A stretch of 64,000 nucleotides of DNA from Litsea cubeba (GCA_012931725.1 CM022946.1:50149477-50213476); one strand, 5' to 3'; numbered from the stretch's first letter, positions 23,425 through 34,586 are shown. A program made the numbers and translations. Notes: a model not told the origin generated them from the sequence alone.

Positions 23425-23960
23425 GTCCGACTAAGGGTGTCGCACACCCCTCACTCCTAGGAACTAACTATGAGTGTCTCACACAAACTCAAAGGAACAA
23501 CTAGGTTGCATCACACTCTCCTTACTTCTAAAGGACTAGTCTGAGCTATCTCACTCCTCAGATACTAAAAGGGATAACTAGGGGTGTCGCACACCCCTCA
23601 CTCCTAAGGAACAACCTGGGGTGTTTCACACCCTACTCCTAAAGATCTGACTCATAGTGTCTCGCACTCCTCACTTCTAATAGAACTAACTCTGGGTGTT
23701 CTACTCCTTTGACTCTAAAAGGATTGACTAGAGGTACCTTACACCTCTCACATCTACAGGAAGGATAACTCGGGGTCTCTCAGCTCCACACTACTAACTA
23801 AAAAGGTTAGCTCAGGTATCATTCACCTTGAGCTGCAAAAAGGGTAACTAGGGGTGTCACACACCCCTCACTCCTAAAGAACTATCTCGGGATGTCTCAC
23901 AATTCCCGACTCTAAAAAGGACAACTCGGGGTATTACATACCCCTCACTCCTAAATGGGA
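23425..23960. repeat. Stem-loop repeat array in element E (about 13 units of about 40 bp)
   Basis: Units follow the pattern AACTAGGGGTGT-loop-ACACCCCTCACTCCTAAA. Several form a perfect or near-perfect stem: AGGGGTGT/ACACCCCT (twice), GGGGTAT/ATACCCC, AGAGGT/ACCTCT, AGCTCA/TGAGCT with GGT/ACC, CGGGA/TCCCG with TGT/ACA, and CTGAG/CTCAG. Where one arm changes the other often changes to match. The array lies between the gag stop and the polypurine tract, where pol would be. Two or three units lack a good stem. Confidence 0.8.
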
Positions 23961-24103
23961 CATTAGGATATCTAAGAAGCAGCAATCAATCATTCACACA
24001 ATATTAAGAGCACACACATTACAAGGATCCTAAGCACAACAACTACAAGAGATCTAAGCACACCAACCATAAGAGATAAAGCAAACCTCCAGGAAGGCTG
24101 ATC

Positions 24104-25270
24104 TCAGAGTCGCTGCTCGGTAAGGAAATCAGGCTGATGTCTCTCACCAATCAGAAGTGCTGCAGAACTGTCCGGATAACCCCAAGCTGGCTGAAACTGA
24201 TCCTGTGTCTGCGGGTATAGGGGCCACTGCTGAATAGGTTGTACCTCGAGTACTGTACTTGTGAGAATCTCAGGTGATGGGAGTGTATGAGTCTGCTGGC
24301 GGTGTACTGGAGTACGGTTCCTCTTCCTTGGACAGTTGCGAGCCTTGTGTCTAAAGCTTCCACACACATAGCATGCTCCTGACCGTCTCCGATGCTCACT
24401 GGTCTCACAGCCTCTGCGATAGCGCTGCTGTCTCTGCTGAAACTCCCAATCAATCCACAGCTGCTTATCACCTTGGACTGCCTCATCTTCATCCTCTTTT
24501 GGATACACTTGCAACATCTTCGTCTGCTCGGAAGCTCTTTGCTGGGCTAAGGCTACCCTGTGAAGAGCGTCCTCCACCCATATCGCCCTTTCCACATAAG
24601 CCTCATACGTGGGGAGCTCTATAGGAGTCATGTGCAACTGGATGTCCGCTCGAAGACCGTCTACAAAGTGTCTGATTTTCTCTGATGTTGCAGTGATAAG
24701 TCTTTCAGCAAATCGTGATAAACGGATGAACTGTGCCTCATACTCCATAACTGTCATGTCTTCCTGAAGTAGTTGCTCAAACTCCCGAAGCTTCTGAGAT
24801 CTGACGGGTGCTGGGATGAACTTCCGGAGAAATTGCTCCTTGAATGTCTCCCAGGCTACTGCATCGTCCATGTCTGTATAAGGAACTCTCACTGTCATCC
24901 ACCATAACTCAGCTACATCCCGGAACATGTAGGTCACTAGCTGTACTCGCTGTCTGCCGGTACACGGAAGCATCCTGAAGATCCGCTCCATCTCAATAAT
25001 CCATGAATCTGCCTCCATCGGGTCTCCACATCCACTAAACTCTGAAGGTCTCCTCTTACGGAACCTCTCGAATAGCTCGTACTGATCTAGCTCATGCGGT
25101 GCAACAACCGGTGGGAACTGCGAAGTCTGCGGCTGTTGGGTCATACGGTTAAGAATCTCCGACATCTGAGTGTTGATCCTGGTCTGAGATTGCACAAACT
25201 GCTCAAATCTGTCCTCTATGGTGCCCTGACTACCCCTATCTGAACCATGCTGCTGTGACATGATCTGCAA
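24104..25270 (-). CDS. Gag protein of element E (388 aa, intact)
   Basis: This is an open frame from ATG at 25270 (a second ATG lies three codons in). An N-terminal Gln-rich helix is followed by the gag core: FERFRKRRPSEFSG at about 68-80, DSWIIEMERIFRMLPCTGRQRV, AELWW, EQFLRKFIPAPVRSQKLREFEQL and EDMTVMEYEAQFIRLSRFA. A basic/acidic linker follows, then one zinc knuckle, CYVCGSFRHKARNC, at about 298-311. It resembles the gag of element A, supporting a Tekay-type origin. Gag would assemble particles and bind element RNA. The frame ends without protease; the next 1.1 kb is repeat array and untranslated sequence. It is the only undamaged element protein in the window. Confidence 0.93.
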   Translation of the reverse strand: MQIMSQQHGSDRGSQGTIEDRFEQFVQSQTRINTQMSEILNRMTQQPQTSQFPPVVAPHELDQYELFERFRKRRPSEFSGCGDPMEADSWIIEMERIFRMLPCTGRQRVQLVTYMFRDVAELWWMTVRVPYTDMDDAVAWETFKEQFLRKFIPAPVRSQKLREFEQLLQEDMTVMEYEAQFIRLSRFAERLITATSEKIRHFVDGLRADIQLHMTPIELPTYEAYVERAIWVEDALHRVALAQQRASEQTKMLQVYPKEDEDEAVQGDKQLWIDWEFQQRQQRYRRGCETSEHRRRSGACYVCGSFRHKARNCPRKRNRTPVHRQQTHTLPSPEILTSTVLEVQPIQQWPLYPQTQDQFQPAWGYPDSSAALLIGERHQPDFLTEQRL

Positions 25271-25410
25271 TTAAACATTTTTAGAACAAACAAAACACAA
25301 ATGACAAAGACAAACAACAAACAACCATTGCGTTACCAGTCTAAGCCTACCCAATCCTCACATCGAATCCTAAGAGTTGCTAAGTGTTTTAGTTGTCCGA
25401 GAACCGTAAA

Positions 25411-25423
25411 AGCTCTGATACCA
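25411..25423 (-). promoter_or_regulatory. Primer-binding site of element E
   Basis: The minus strand reads TGGTATCAGAGCT, complementary to initiator tRNA-Met, three bases from the LTR end at 25427. It marks the right LTR as the 5' LTR. Confidence 0.95.
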
Positions 25424-25426
25424 AAA

Positions 25427-28400
25427 TGTAACGCCCCAAAATCCGGGCGCCTCGAATCTCGGGGCGCTACGAGAAAGTACCTAAGAGATGCGGAAAATCC
25501 AATAATATAATCAAGTGTGAATCTCATATGAGCAGGTAAATGGACAAGGCCCTAAAATTTTGTTTCACTTTAAAAGATTACAAGGTACTTTCCATAATTA
25601 AACTAACTATTCAATCCTAGGCCAACACGTCCAGCTACAAGAAAAGGAAAGAATATAAACCTATATGATAGACGCCTCACGATGCACCAACTGCATCAAT
25701 CTCTGAACCGTGCGGCAACAGATCAGCCGCCACGCAAACAACCAATCAAAGAAAGCGGAAGAGAAGATACCTGGAGACACCAAGGATTGGGTCAGGCTCG
25801 ATGAGCCAGGCAAATAGGCATGTTTAGATGGCAATACATTATATCATTAGATAGGGAAGAAGACCATACCTGATCCCAGCTGTACCTGCATGATTAGTAT
25901 CTTGATAATAATATAAAATATCAGAGTGCAACATAAAACAGTGTAGAGTGTAGTGCATGAACGATAATCGAGATATTGATATAACAGATGTTTGATACAA
26001 CATAACAAATAGATAAGAGAAGCCATCATCATCAAAACATCAGATAAACCGCACAAGCACATCAGAGTCATCAGTAGCAGAAGTAAACAGAGGAAGTGAC
26101 ATTACCATAGTCGTAACCATCGCATCCAGATCCAACCATATTAACGACGGCAGTTAAAGACGATAAACAATGATATCCATAATATATAATATTCATACAT
26201 CCAATATACATACATAGAAGCACACAAAGGTACGTCCACAGTTGAAGTACAAAGGACGTGGGGGGTCAGGGCCAGCCCATCGTCATCGTCCCAACAACTG
26301 TCGATGGACACCAACCATGGGGGTCATAGCCACCCACATCTGCCGTCACGTCGAATAGGAGCGTACAAGAATCCATCAATGTCCATAGCCACAGCCAAGT
26401 CACAGCCATTGGTCTTACGTGCTATCTCAACCAACAATATCCATAGCCACGGCCAAGTCCCAGTCATTGGACTTACGTGCTAGATCAATATCACCGTCCA
26501 TCCATACACCCGGTCCGAGCGCCGGCGGTCTCAGTACCCCACCCACACCTGGTACCTACTGTGTCAATCACATCACAATATCAATGTCCATGCCGGCATC
26601 ATAACTCTCGGCAGACTAATCTATATCAATGTCCATGCCGGCATCATAACCCTCGGCAGACCAATCGTACAACCACAAATCTACAGATCACTAGGTGGGG
26701 GTACTCCGAACTAGATAGCCTTATTATCCTTAATATGAGATGATAATAGTCAAGGGTACGAGACACGGAGTTCGGGTATAGCTAGTCCATCCTTGTGGTT
26801 CTCAACAGTTAATAGTGCATACCCTTGTAAACCCCGCTTCTCTATACGCTTAATTAGTATTATCTCAATATACAGTCCGTCTATCAGTATCTATCGTTAA
26901 GTTCCCAATATTATCGGTCAGGACTTCCAGTGCCATGTCCTGACATCTCATCCAATACGGACCGTAATCATGGATCAGAGCCTAAGTGCAATGCCCTGAT
27001 TTATAGTACCTCTCAAGGCCTACATCCAAGGTTCGGATCTACCAGCCAGCCTTAGTGTCCGTTTCATCAACATAGATACCACATATTCCAAATCCATCGA
27101 TGATTGCTGCCCCTCTATTCAGGTCCAAGGTCCCACTTCACCTAAGAAAGTGATCACGGAGTCCCAGATGCTTATTAAGTATCCTTGGTGCTCCTGTATG
27201 TATTTAGCATCATAAGACATCCATAACCCTTGCATCAGGTTCCGTTTTACAACCCAAGACCCTACTTAGATGGCTACACGGGTCAAGGTTAAGCCCGGCC
27301 CTTGACTCGTGTATAGCGTATCCCAAATAGTCCAAATGGAAGGTCAACGGGGCCCACACATGATCAAATCATAAAAGGGTACAAATCTGGGAAATGTCAA
27401 TGTATACACTGAGCTCGGCCAACCAGACACTGAGCTCGGCCAAACTGTTCTGAGCTCGGCCAACCAGGCACTGAGCTCGACCAACTGTTCTGAGCTCGGC
27501 CAACCAGGCACTGAGCTCGGCTAACCTGCTCTGAGCTCGGCCACCCAGGCACTAAGCTCGGCTAACCTGCTCTGAGCTCGGCCAACTAGGCACTGAGCTC
27601 GGCTAACCTGCTCTGAGTTCGGCCACCCAGGCACTGAGCTCGGCTAACCTGCTCTGAGCTCGGCCAACTAGGCACTGAGCTCGGCTAACCTGCTCTGAGC
27701 TCGGCCTGCCTAGCTGAATACTGTTGCAAGTACCGTAATTCCTGGATTTCTCCCTTTTCATTCCAATATTCACCAAACACTTCCAAACATCAAACACATC
27801 TCCTATATCATGATCTCATCACAAGTGGGCCATTGATCTTCCAAATGGGGGATTCTCATCCATCAATGGCCAAATACACATAAAAAGAGCTTAGACTAAC
27901 AATTCTATACATCTTATCATCCAATCAACCATCCAAATACAGAAATCATGCCAAACATCCATAAAAGACAGTAATTACCAATCTAAGCATGTTAATCAAT
28001 TTAATTAAAGAATCTAAGCATGTCTACTTGCCTTTCGTTGGAGATGCCCAAATCCAAAAGCACTAGCTCAAGGCCCAACAAATCAAACCTAAGGAATAAT
28101 TAGCAAAGTAAAACTAAGTTAAAACATAAATCAATGGAAGCTCTAAGCTACTAAACACACTACTACAACCCAAAGTTTATTAACCCAATTCTAAGGGAAA
28201 GAATAGCTTACCAAACAAATGGGCGGATGGAGTGGTGGCATTGCAAATTAGAGATGGGAAGCTCGCGGGGTCCACACGAAGATGATGGTGATCGGAGGTC
28301 ATGGGGCCCACTTGATTGGTGGCCCACTAAATTAGTGGTGATGATGGTGGCCCACTAGGATGCAAGGAGGAGAAGACGGAATGGAAGAAAGAAAGAATGG

Positions 28401-29461
28401 AGCAAGAAAGAGAGAGAACAGAGAGAGAATGAGTGAAATGGTGAGATGGGTGGGGGATGAGGAAGTCAGCCTATATTGACAGTGAGTAGAGTGGAGTGGA
28501 GGTGAGTGAGAGAGAGAGAAGAAAGAGGAAACAGAGAAAGGACTGGGGGTGGGGTGTCTCACTGTGAACAGCAGGGGAGGTGAGTGAGGGAGAGGGGAAA
28601 ATGATGAGAAAGAGAAAACAAGAAAGAAAACAGACGAAGGGGAAAGGGAGACAGAGAAAGAAAGAGAAAGGAAAATGGGGAAAAGAGAGAGATAACGCAA
28701 TGGAGACTAGAGAGAGATAAAGAAATGGAGGGGCTGGGTCAAGTTCTCGTTGGCTGGAGGAGTGAGAGAGGAATTAAGGGAGAAGGAGAACATAGAGAAA
28801 GGAAACAGAAAAAACAGGGAAGAAGAAGAACGAAAAATGGAAGAAAAGCAGAGGTGAGTGGGCCTGCCAGTGATCGAAGGAGCTCCCACGGCGCTTGCGA
28901 TGCGCCGTGGCTCGGAGTTCGGCTGGCAGGGGCGGCACGGGTGGTAGAGAGGAAAGAGATGGATGAGGGAGATGAGGGGATGGAGAAAGGAGAAGAGAGA
29001 GGAGAAGAGAGGTGGCCGGCGTCGTGGCGGCGTGGTCCGGCGCGAGAGGCAGCAAGCCGAGAGGGAGGGAGAGAAAACGAGAGAGATGGGAGGAAGAGAG
29101 GAATGAGAGAAATGGAGATGGAGGGGCTGCTGTGTTGTGTTGGTGTGGAGTGAATGAGAAGAGAGGGGAAAGGGTCTCCATCGTGACCTAGAATAGGGAA
29201 TGGGGAAAAAGGGGAAAATGAGATGGGGGTTGTGATGAGAGTGAGATGAGTGAGGTGGGGCTCACATGGGATTAAGGTGGGGTAGGGTTTGACTAAAGTG
29301 CCCTCTTAATTAATGGGTAATGGGTCAAGCCACGGGTAGTTGGGTCATCCTAAGGTTAAACTCATAATTCTCCAAGGGAAGCCCATCTGTAATTAGGATA
29401 ACCTATGGTTGACTTGGTCAAATTGTGTCCCACTAGGTATGTCTAGGGACGGGTCCTCACA
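25427..29461 (-). repeat. 5' LTR of element E (right copy)
   Basis: This is nearly identical to 18867-22959 over most of its 4035 bp; by eye about a dozen substitutions occur in the first 1.9 kb. Between about 28540 and 28960 small insertions and deletions become dense relative to 22010-22460, then near-identity returns. The minisatellite is shorter here (27409-27706). Confidence 0.92.
27409..27706. repeat. CTGAGCTCGGCC minisatellite in the right LTR of E
   Basis: It is built from the same alternating 20/21-bp units as in the left LTR, with about one 40-bp unit fewer at its start. The difference is the expected result of slippage since insertion. Confidence 0.9.
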
Positions 29462-30420
29462 GTTTGGCCCAGTTTTGGCTTCTGATGGCAAATCAGCAAC
29501 TTTGAAGGACAAAGTGGATCTTCGACTTTCCCGAAAAATCAGAAACTTTGCACTCTAATATGCAAGGCTTCTCGTCCAGTGTTCTACAGGGAAATCAAGC
29601 CAAAATACATACAAAAATATCAAGAAAAATACGGAAGAAAAAAGAATCAGAAAAACCGGAAAAACAACCTAAAATCAACGACAAAAAAAAACTCATGGTC
29701 ACGGCGGTCACTGGCGACCCTGGAAATCCAGGTCACCGGATTTCTGCCGAAAGACCGTCCTTCGGTCCCTTTTTGCATTTCGAGATGTTCGGCCCATGTG
29801 GTTTTCCAGAATTCTGAATTTTGAGGCACCAAATCCGTCGATCTTCGTCAACATCACAGGTCCGCCTTCAAGAGCATTAAATCATCATTGATCGCTTCAA
29901 AATCACCAACCGGCCGACCAAGAAAGCACGCTTTCTGCTCGATCGATCAAGAAATCGATAGGACAGGTAGCACCGGCCCACTGGTAGCAATCAATGTCTG
30001 AAGTTGCATGGTCATCCGACATCGATCAGTATGAAGATCCATCGGCGGTCATCGCAAAAAGAATTCCAAAAGACGCGGCACGGCCCTCGATCTTCAAGCG
30101 ACCCGGCGACCACTTAATGCGGTTAATTGACCCATTTTATTGCAACTTAATGCAATCATTAACTCGTTACTTCAGATGGCCCAATCAGAAGCGAGCAAAT
30201 GGGAGTTACAAGTCAAAGCAATCATGGCATTAAAACAATGAAAATCCTCCCATCATGGAGATTAAAGGCAATTAATAAAAGCCCTTAATTCTCCATCGGC
30301 CAATCAAAAGCCAAAGAAAAGGAGTTACAAAATAAATGAATTAAAACTTGTAACTCCTCCCATTATGTGGCTTTATTACAATGAAGGCCCATAAGCCCTC
30401 CTAAATGGCTACCAAAGGGC

Positions 30421-30430
30421 TATAAAATGA
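30421..30430 (+). promoter_or_regulatory. TATA box of Tat-type LTR J
   Basis: TATAAAATGA sits at the position equivalent to TATAAATAG on the minus strand of the D 3' LTR (34587-34595). It lies about 145 bp before the G/C hairpin, as in D. Confidence 0.6.
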
Positions 30431-30565
30431 GGCCAATTCAAGAAGAAAGGGTTTAGAAAAATTGATCCAGAGAATTAAAGGAGAAAATCCATTAGGAAAT
30501 CTCACAGAAAAGAGAAAACTCTGCCGAAGTCTTGCATCGACCACCGCCACAAGGTGACAAAACTC

Positions 30566-30597
30566 CCTTGGGGGGCACCCCCCCCCCCCCCCCAAGG
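30566..30597. other. G/C hairpin in LTR J
   Basis: CCTTGGGGGG is followed by CA and a run of about 17 C ending in AAGG, so the arms CCTTGGGGGG and CCCCCCAAGG can pair. The C-run is longer than in the D copies (34410-34432 and 62510-62533). It lies in the transcribed part of the LTR downstream of the TATA box. Confidence 0.7.
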
Positions 30598-32166
30598 CCT
30601 TCTCCTCCTGTCTATATGGCTTAGACGTGGCTTTTCAGCCCGTCTACTTAGTTTTTTATTAGATATAGGACCTCCTCTTGATCTTTATCCTCTAAAAATC
30701 TGAGGTTAAGTCGAGCCAAGCGAATCAAAAGCATCATTTGTTCTCATCTACATGGATGATGGCGAAGTCCACACATGGATCGCGACCATCAATCTAAACG
30801 AGTCCCCACAATCTCCTGAGAAGTTAGATCCTTTTTTTTTCTTGCTTTTCATTGTATTTTGTATTTTTAAATAGTAAAAGAATCACAACTCTAGTCTTTC
30901 ACTATTGATAAGAATTGTAAACCGCCTTTTACGGCAAACATCTCCTTTCACTGCAAAAAATCATCTTTTATGGAAAAAAATTGAAATCGCCTTTTAGGCA
31001 TTCAAACCATGTCTCTTTTCTTTATATGTGCAATGAAAACTAGAAAAAAAAATTGATTTTCTTTTCTACTTGCGAAGGTGGATCTCCGGACCACCACTTG
31101 CAATTCCAAGTAGAGTAGAAAATTTGGCACACCCATACAAAAAAATATTGATGCTCGCCTCACGCGCCTCCGGACGCGAAAAGGTTGGACCCGACGGACT
31201 CTCACGTCCGCCGACCCCGGTAGCACCGTGAGCGCAAAAGAAAGCGGGTCCATCAAAGGCCAATGCCCCGAATGTGCTCTCATCACATTAGTGATAGAGG
31301 ATTTAGCTTTATGTGGTTGCCATCTGTCTTTACGATTGTGGCTCCCCTGGAGAAGGGTAATTTGCAGGGTCCGCATATGGATTGGGTTTGCAATGTGAGG
31401 AATACCTGATTTATCAAATATCCATGTTTTACACATGCTTTAAATGAATACATGTTTTGTCGGATATCCATCTTTTACACCCGTTTTACATGAATATAGG
31501 ATTTGTCAGATATCCATGATTTTCCACACGTTTTAACTATATGTCGCTGTTGATCAAATAACATGATTGATCACATGTTTTATTCTTCAGTATATTTATT
31601 ATCTTTTCACCCACATGCCAAACCGTCGTGTCTGACCCACTATTTTCGTACTCAGGTCCAGACTTCTCCGCCCCAAACTGAGTGCATGTGTTGGCTGTGG
31701 AGCCATGAGTTGCAGGTTGTAGTGTCGGCTATGTCAAGTAGACATTGAGCTTTATATCGGAGCTACGATACATGTGGGGTAGTGTTTATTTAGCTTGTTA
31801 TTGTATGGCTTTTATTAGCCTTTTCTTCGGATTTTAATTAATACACATTGATATTTATAACTTGAACATATATGGGAATGTAATATCCTGTAACTGTCAT
31901 CTCTGTATTTTTATTGTAATGGTTTTCTCCAGTCTGGTATGGACCTTGATGTGATAGCTAGATGCTAGCAGTTGAGTGCGACATGGAATCCGATGGCCAC
32001 GGACTCCGGGTTGCAACGCCATGAAAGCTTCTGCGAAATATTCAGAGTGTGTTGGAATTTGTCTTCCTCACACACGCGGATCATGGGAGAAATATAATTG
32101 TTACTTAATCCCATTCACGCTTCCCGAGGTCGGGCCGCTGCAGCGCCTGGGTTTGGGGTCGTGACA

Positions 32167-33040
32167 CCTAGGAAGTGATGTGTGGAGATGGAATGGAAAA
32201 TAGACCCCATCAAGAAGATATATTGAGGACTCTTTTATTTGCCAATGTGTATAGGATGCTTGGAATATCCTTGATCTTCTGCATTACTAAGCCAAAAATA
32301 AAACTCGACATACGAGTGCCTTATACGCATTGAACCAAGTCTTGAAGCCTCAATGTGTGGTCCGGCCTACATATGGAAATCCCATTTTTATTTCTATTTT
32401 ACTCGAATTACATAATTTCTCTTCATTCTTGTGCGTCATTACTAGTTTTACTTCAAAACTACTGTATCACACAATTGAACATTCAGATTGGCCTTGTGTA
32501 TTCATGACAAGATATTAGTGAGTAACATGTGTGTGAGCTTCTAACTTAGCCTGTTTTGGTGTTATGCAGCTAATTATTCTTTGATTTCATCATGTGACCT
32601 ATTTTCCGGCACCACTAAGCTTGGGCAACCTTGTCGGCTTGATCCACCAACTTGGGGTCCTTAATGACTCTTAGCCAGCTGCAGTCTGGGTTTATTTTGC
32701 GTGTTATATTCTCCGTTTCCACGGCCGGTACTTAGCATTATAGCCACGTTCATTGGCATTATTATGTGTATCTAGTTTCCTCTCGTCACTTCGCGTGTCC
32801 GAGACCTTTACCTTAGCATGCTCGCATTACATTAGTGATGGTGGATTTAGCTTAGTGTGGTTGCCATCTTGCCAGTTGCCTATTCATTGGTACCTACTCC
32901 TGTTTTGTATCGATCATGTGTTTTTGGATAAAGTATGCATCGTGTTTCATGACAATTGTTGTTTAAGTAGGTTTTAAATATTTTTCCAAGGCAACTTGTA
33001 AATTATTATATTATTTATTAAAATTCCGGGATCCTTACCG
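32167..33040 (+). repeat. 3' LTR of element G, second part
   Basis: It starts with the duplicated CCTAG and continues LTR G. It has the conserved block GGCACCACTAAGCTTGG...CTTGTCGGCTTGATC at 32610-32650, shared with F (17895-17935) and A. It has CATTAGTGATGGTGGATTTAGC, also seen in F at 31286. It reaches ATCCTTACCG, equivalent to a point about 105 bp from the end of LTR A. Its true end is lost where fragment H begins. Confidence 0.8.
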
Positions 33041-34018
33041 TAGAGGGGGGGGGGGGGGGTGAATAGGTGAGGTTCAAATTAGTGACCAATTTTAACTTCT
33101 TTAAATTAAATTAGCCACTGGTGATGATTATCAAACTAAATGCGGAAGCAAACAAAAACAATCACCACAAAGCATGCACCATCACACTATGATTTATAGT
33201 GGTTCGGCCTCAATGCCTACACCCACTACCAACTTGTGATCCTACACCCCACAGGATTTCCACTATCTATGCTTTTCAATAGGCTAAGCAATAACCTCTA
33301 ACAATGTGCTTTTCTAGGCTAAGCAATAACCTTATAATGTGCTTTTCTAGGCTAAGCAATAACCTTTACAACAAGAAATTTTTCTTTCAAAGTAGTGTCT
33401 CCACAAACACTAGAAGAGATACAATTATAGCTCAATTACAATGCCTCTAATTTAAGCAGATATGAAATTGAAAAACTAACTCTCACAACACTCTGTGTAA
33501 TGCAAAGATGAATGCTCATGATGTGTGTGTGAAAACTTCAATCAAGTTTAAAAAGTAAGCCCTATCAATATATGCTTAAAGCATTTAAAAGTTTAAGGCA
33601 CATAAAAAGATTTGATTGAAGAGAAATACGAATCACATGTATAAATACTAACGTGTTGATAATATGAAAATCAAAAGCTCACAAGTTGTATGAAACTATT
33701 TAATTCTAAACATGTGATGTATGTGCATAGTTGTTTTTAAAACAAACTAGTTTAACTATGGTTCAAATGTGATTGAAAACAACAAATAAGAAATCAACCA
33801 AGTAAATGGATCGTGCTATAAAATAACTCAAAGATTTTGGCAAAGCATGATTTATGAAACTTAAATTTGAATCAAGGTGAAGAACCCATTACAACTTAGA
33901 TCAAAGATTGAATGTAACTAATGGATTCACCACATCATAGTTATCATGCTAAAAATTATTTACCAATAACTTAAACAAAGCATATAACATATGATTTAGA
34001 AAAGTAAAGCTTACTTAG
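33041..34018 (-). repeat. Fragment H: SIRE-like copia LTR piece
   Basis: It starts with a G-run and GTGAATAGGTG, then a GTGGTTCGGCC...CCTAC.CCCAC motif, parallel to the LTR of element C (G-run, GTGAATCAGTG, ACGTGGTTCACC...CTACGTCCACGG). That gives the same minus-sense orientation. Three 30-bp repeats with TGCTTTTCTAGGCTAAGCAATAACC lie at about 33265-33365. Neither end shows a TG/CA boundary or target duplication. No coding signature was found. Confidence 0.6.
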
Positions 34019-34409
34019 AGATTTATAGCCGATTTTGGCGTTTATAGCCGATTTTTGGCGTTTATAGCCAATTTACAAATCTTATCAATAATGAAAGACA
34101 AGAGTTGTGATTTTTGTCTCTTTTGGAAAAATACAAACTACAATGAAAAGCAAGAAAAGGAGGATCTAACTTCTCAGGAGATTGTGGGGGACTCGTTCAG
34201 ATTGACGGTCGCAAGCCATATGTGGACTTCGCCATCATCCATGCAGATGAGAACAGAGGATGCTCTTGATTCACTTGGCTTGGTTTGGCTATAACCTCAG
34301 ATTTTTAGAGGGCAAAGACCAAGAGGAGGTCCTATGTCTAATAAAAAACTAAGTAGAAGGGCTGAAAAGCCACGTCTAAGCCATTGGAGGCAGAAGGAGA
34401 AGGCAAAGA

Positions 34410-34432
34410 CCTTAGGGGGTACACCCCAAGGG
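34410..34432. other. G/C hairpin in the D 3' LTR
   Basis: CCTTAGGGGGTACACCCCAAGG can fold with CCTT/AAGG and GGGG/CCCC arms. It lies about 155 bp downstream (sense) of the TATA box, as in LTR J. Confidence 0.65.
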
Positions 34433-34586
34433 ACTTTTGTCACCTTGTAGTGGTGGTCGGTGCAGAACTTCGTAGAGTTTTCTCTCTTTCTTTCTCTTAG
34501 ATTTCTGATGCCTTTTTCTGTCTGGATTTCCAGATTTTCTCAAGTCTCTCCGATTTTTCCGATCTAGATTTCTTTGGAGTACTCTC

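Larger units (their letters stand above)
18867..29461 (-). mobile_element. Element E: gag-only Ty3/gypsy element with 4 kb LTRs
   Basis: It has two direct LTRs (18867-22959, 4093 bp, and 25427-29461, 4035 bp) around a 2467-bp interior. In sense (minus) orientation the LTR begins TGTGAGGACCCG and ends CGTTACA. GTTTG occurs just outside both ends (18862-18866 and 29462-29466), a perfect 5-bp target duplication, and the flanking LTR J joins correctly when E is removed. The interior has a primer-binding site, an intact gag, a stem-loop repeat array and a polypurine tract, but no pol. LTR identity is high by eye outside one noisy patch, so the insertion is fairly young. It needs an autonomous partner. 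Confidence 0.93.
18077..31270 (+). mobile_element. LTR J: Tat-lineage LTR (about 2.6 kb net) split by element E
   Basis: It begins TGTTGACACCAAAAATGTCAC, the same start as the 3' LTR of element D read on the minus strand from 36309. After the E insertion it continues from 29467, with GCCCAGTTTTGGCTTCTGA matching D near 35500. It runs through a TATA box (30421) and a G/C hairpin (30566-30597) to about 31270, where LTR F resumes. It has no interior of its own, so it looks like a solo LTR. I could not find a clear target duplication, and the right boundary is good only to about 15 bp. Confidence 0.82.
15814..32166 (+). mobile_element. Solo LTR F (Tekay-like, about 3.16 kb net) containing J and E
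   Basis: It begins TGTGAGAACCCGACC at 15814 and ends GGGGTCGTGACA at 32166. It is flanked on both sides by CCTAG (15809-15813 and 32167-32171), a perfect 5-bp target duplication. Removing the nested Tat LTR J leaves about 3.16 kb, close to the 3.3 kb of LTR A, and no coding region of its own. It is therefore a solo LTR left by recombination, lying in the LTR of a related older element. Confidence 0.88.
10101..33040 (+). mobile_element. Element G: decayed Tekay-like Ty3/gypsy element (3' part, interrupted)
   Basis: These are remnants of a plus-strand element: RNase H and integrase pieces (10250-14219), a polypurine tract (14238-14250) and a 3' LTR starting at 14251. The LTR is split by solo LTR F at 15813/32167 and resumes to about 33040, where SIRE-like fragment H abuts it. 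The 5' LTR, gag, protease and RT are missing. It is the oldest Ty3 layer between 10101 and 33040, since I and F (with J and E) lie inside it. Bases 10101-10249 show nothing I recognise. Confidence 0.75.
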
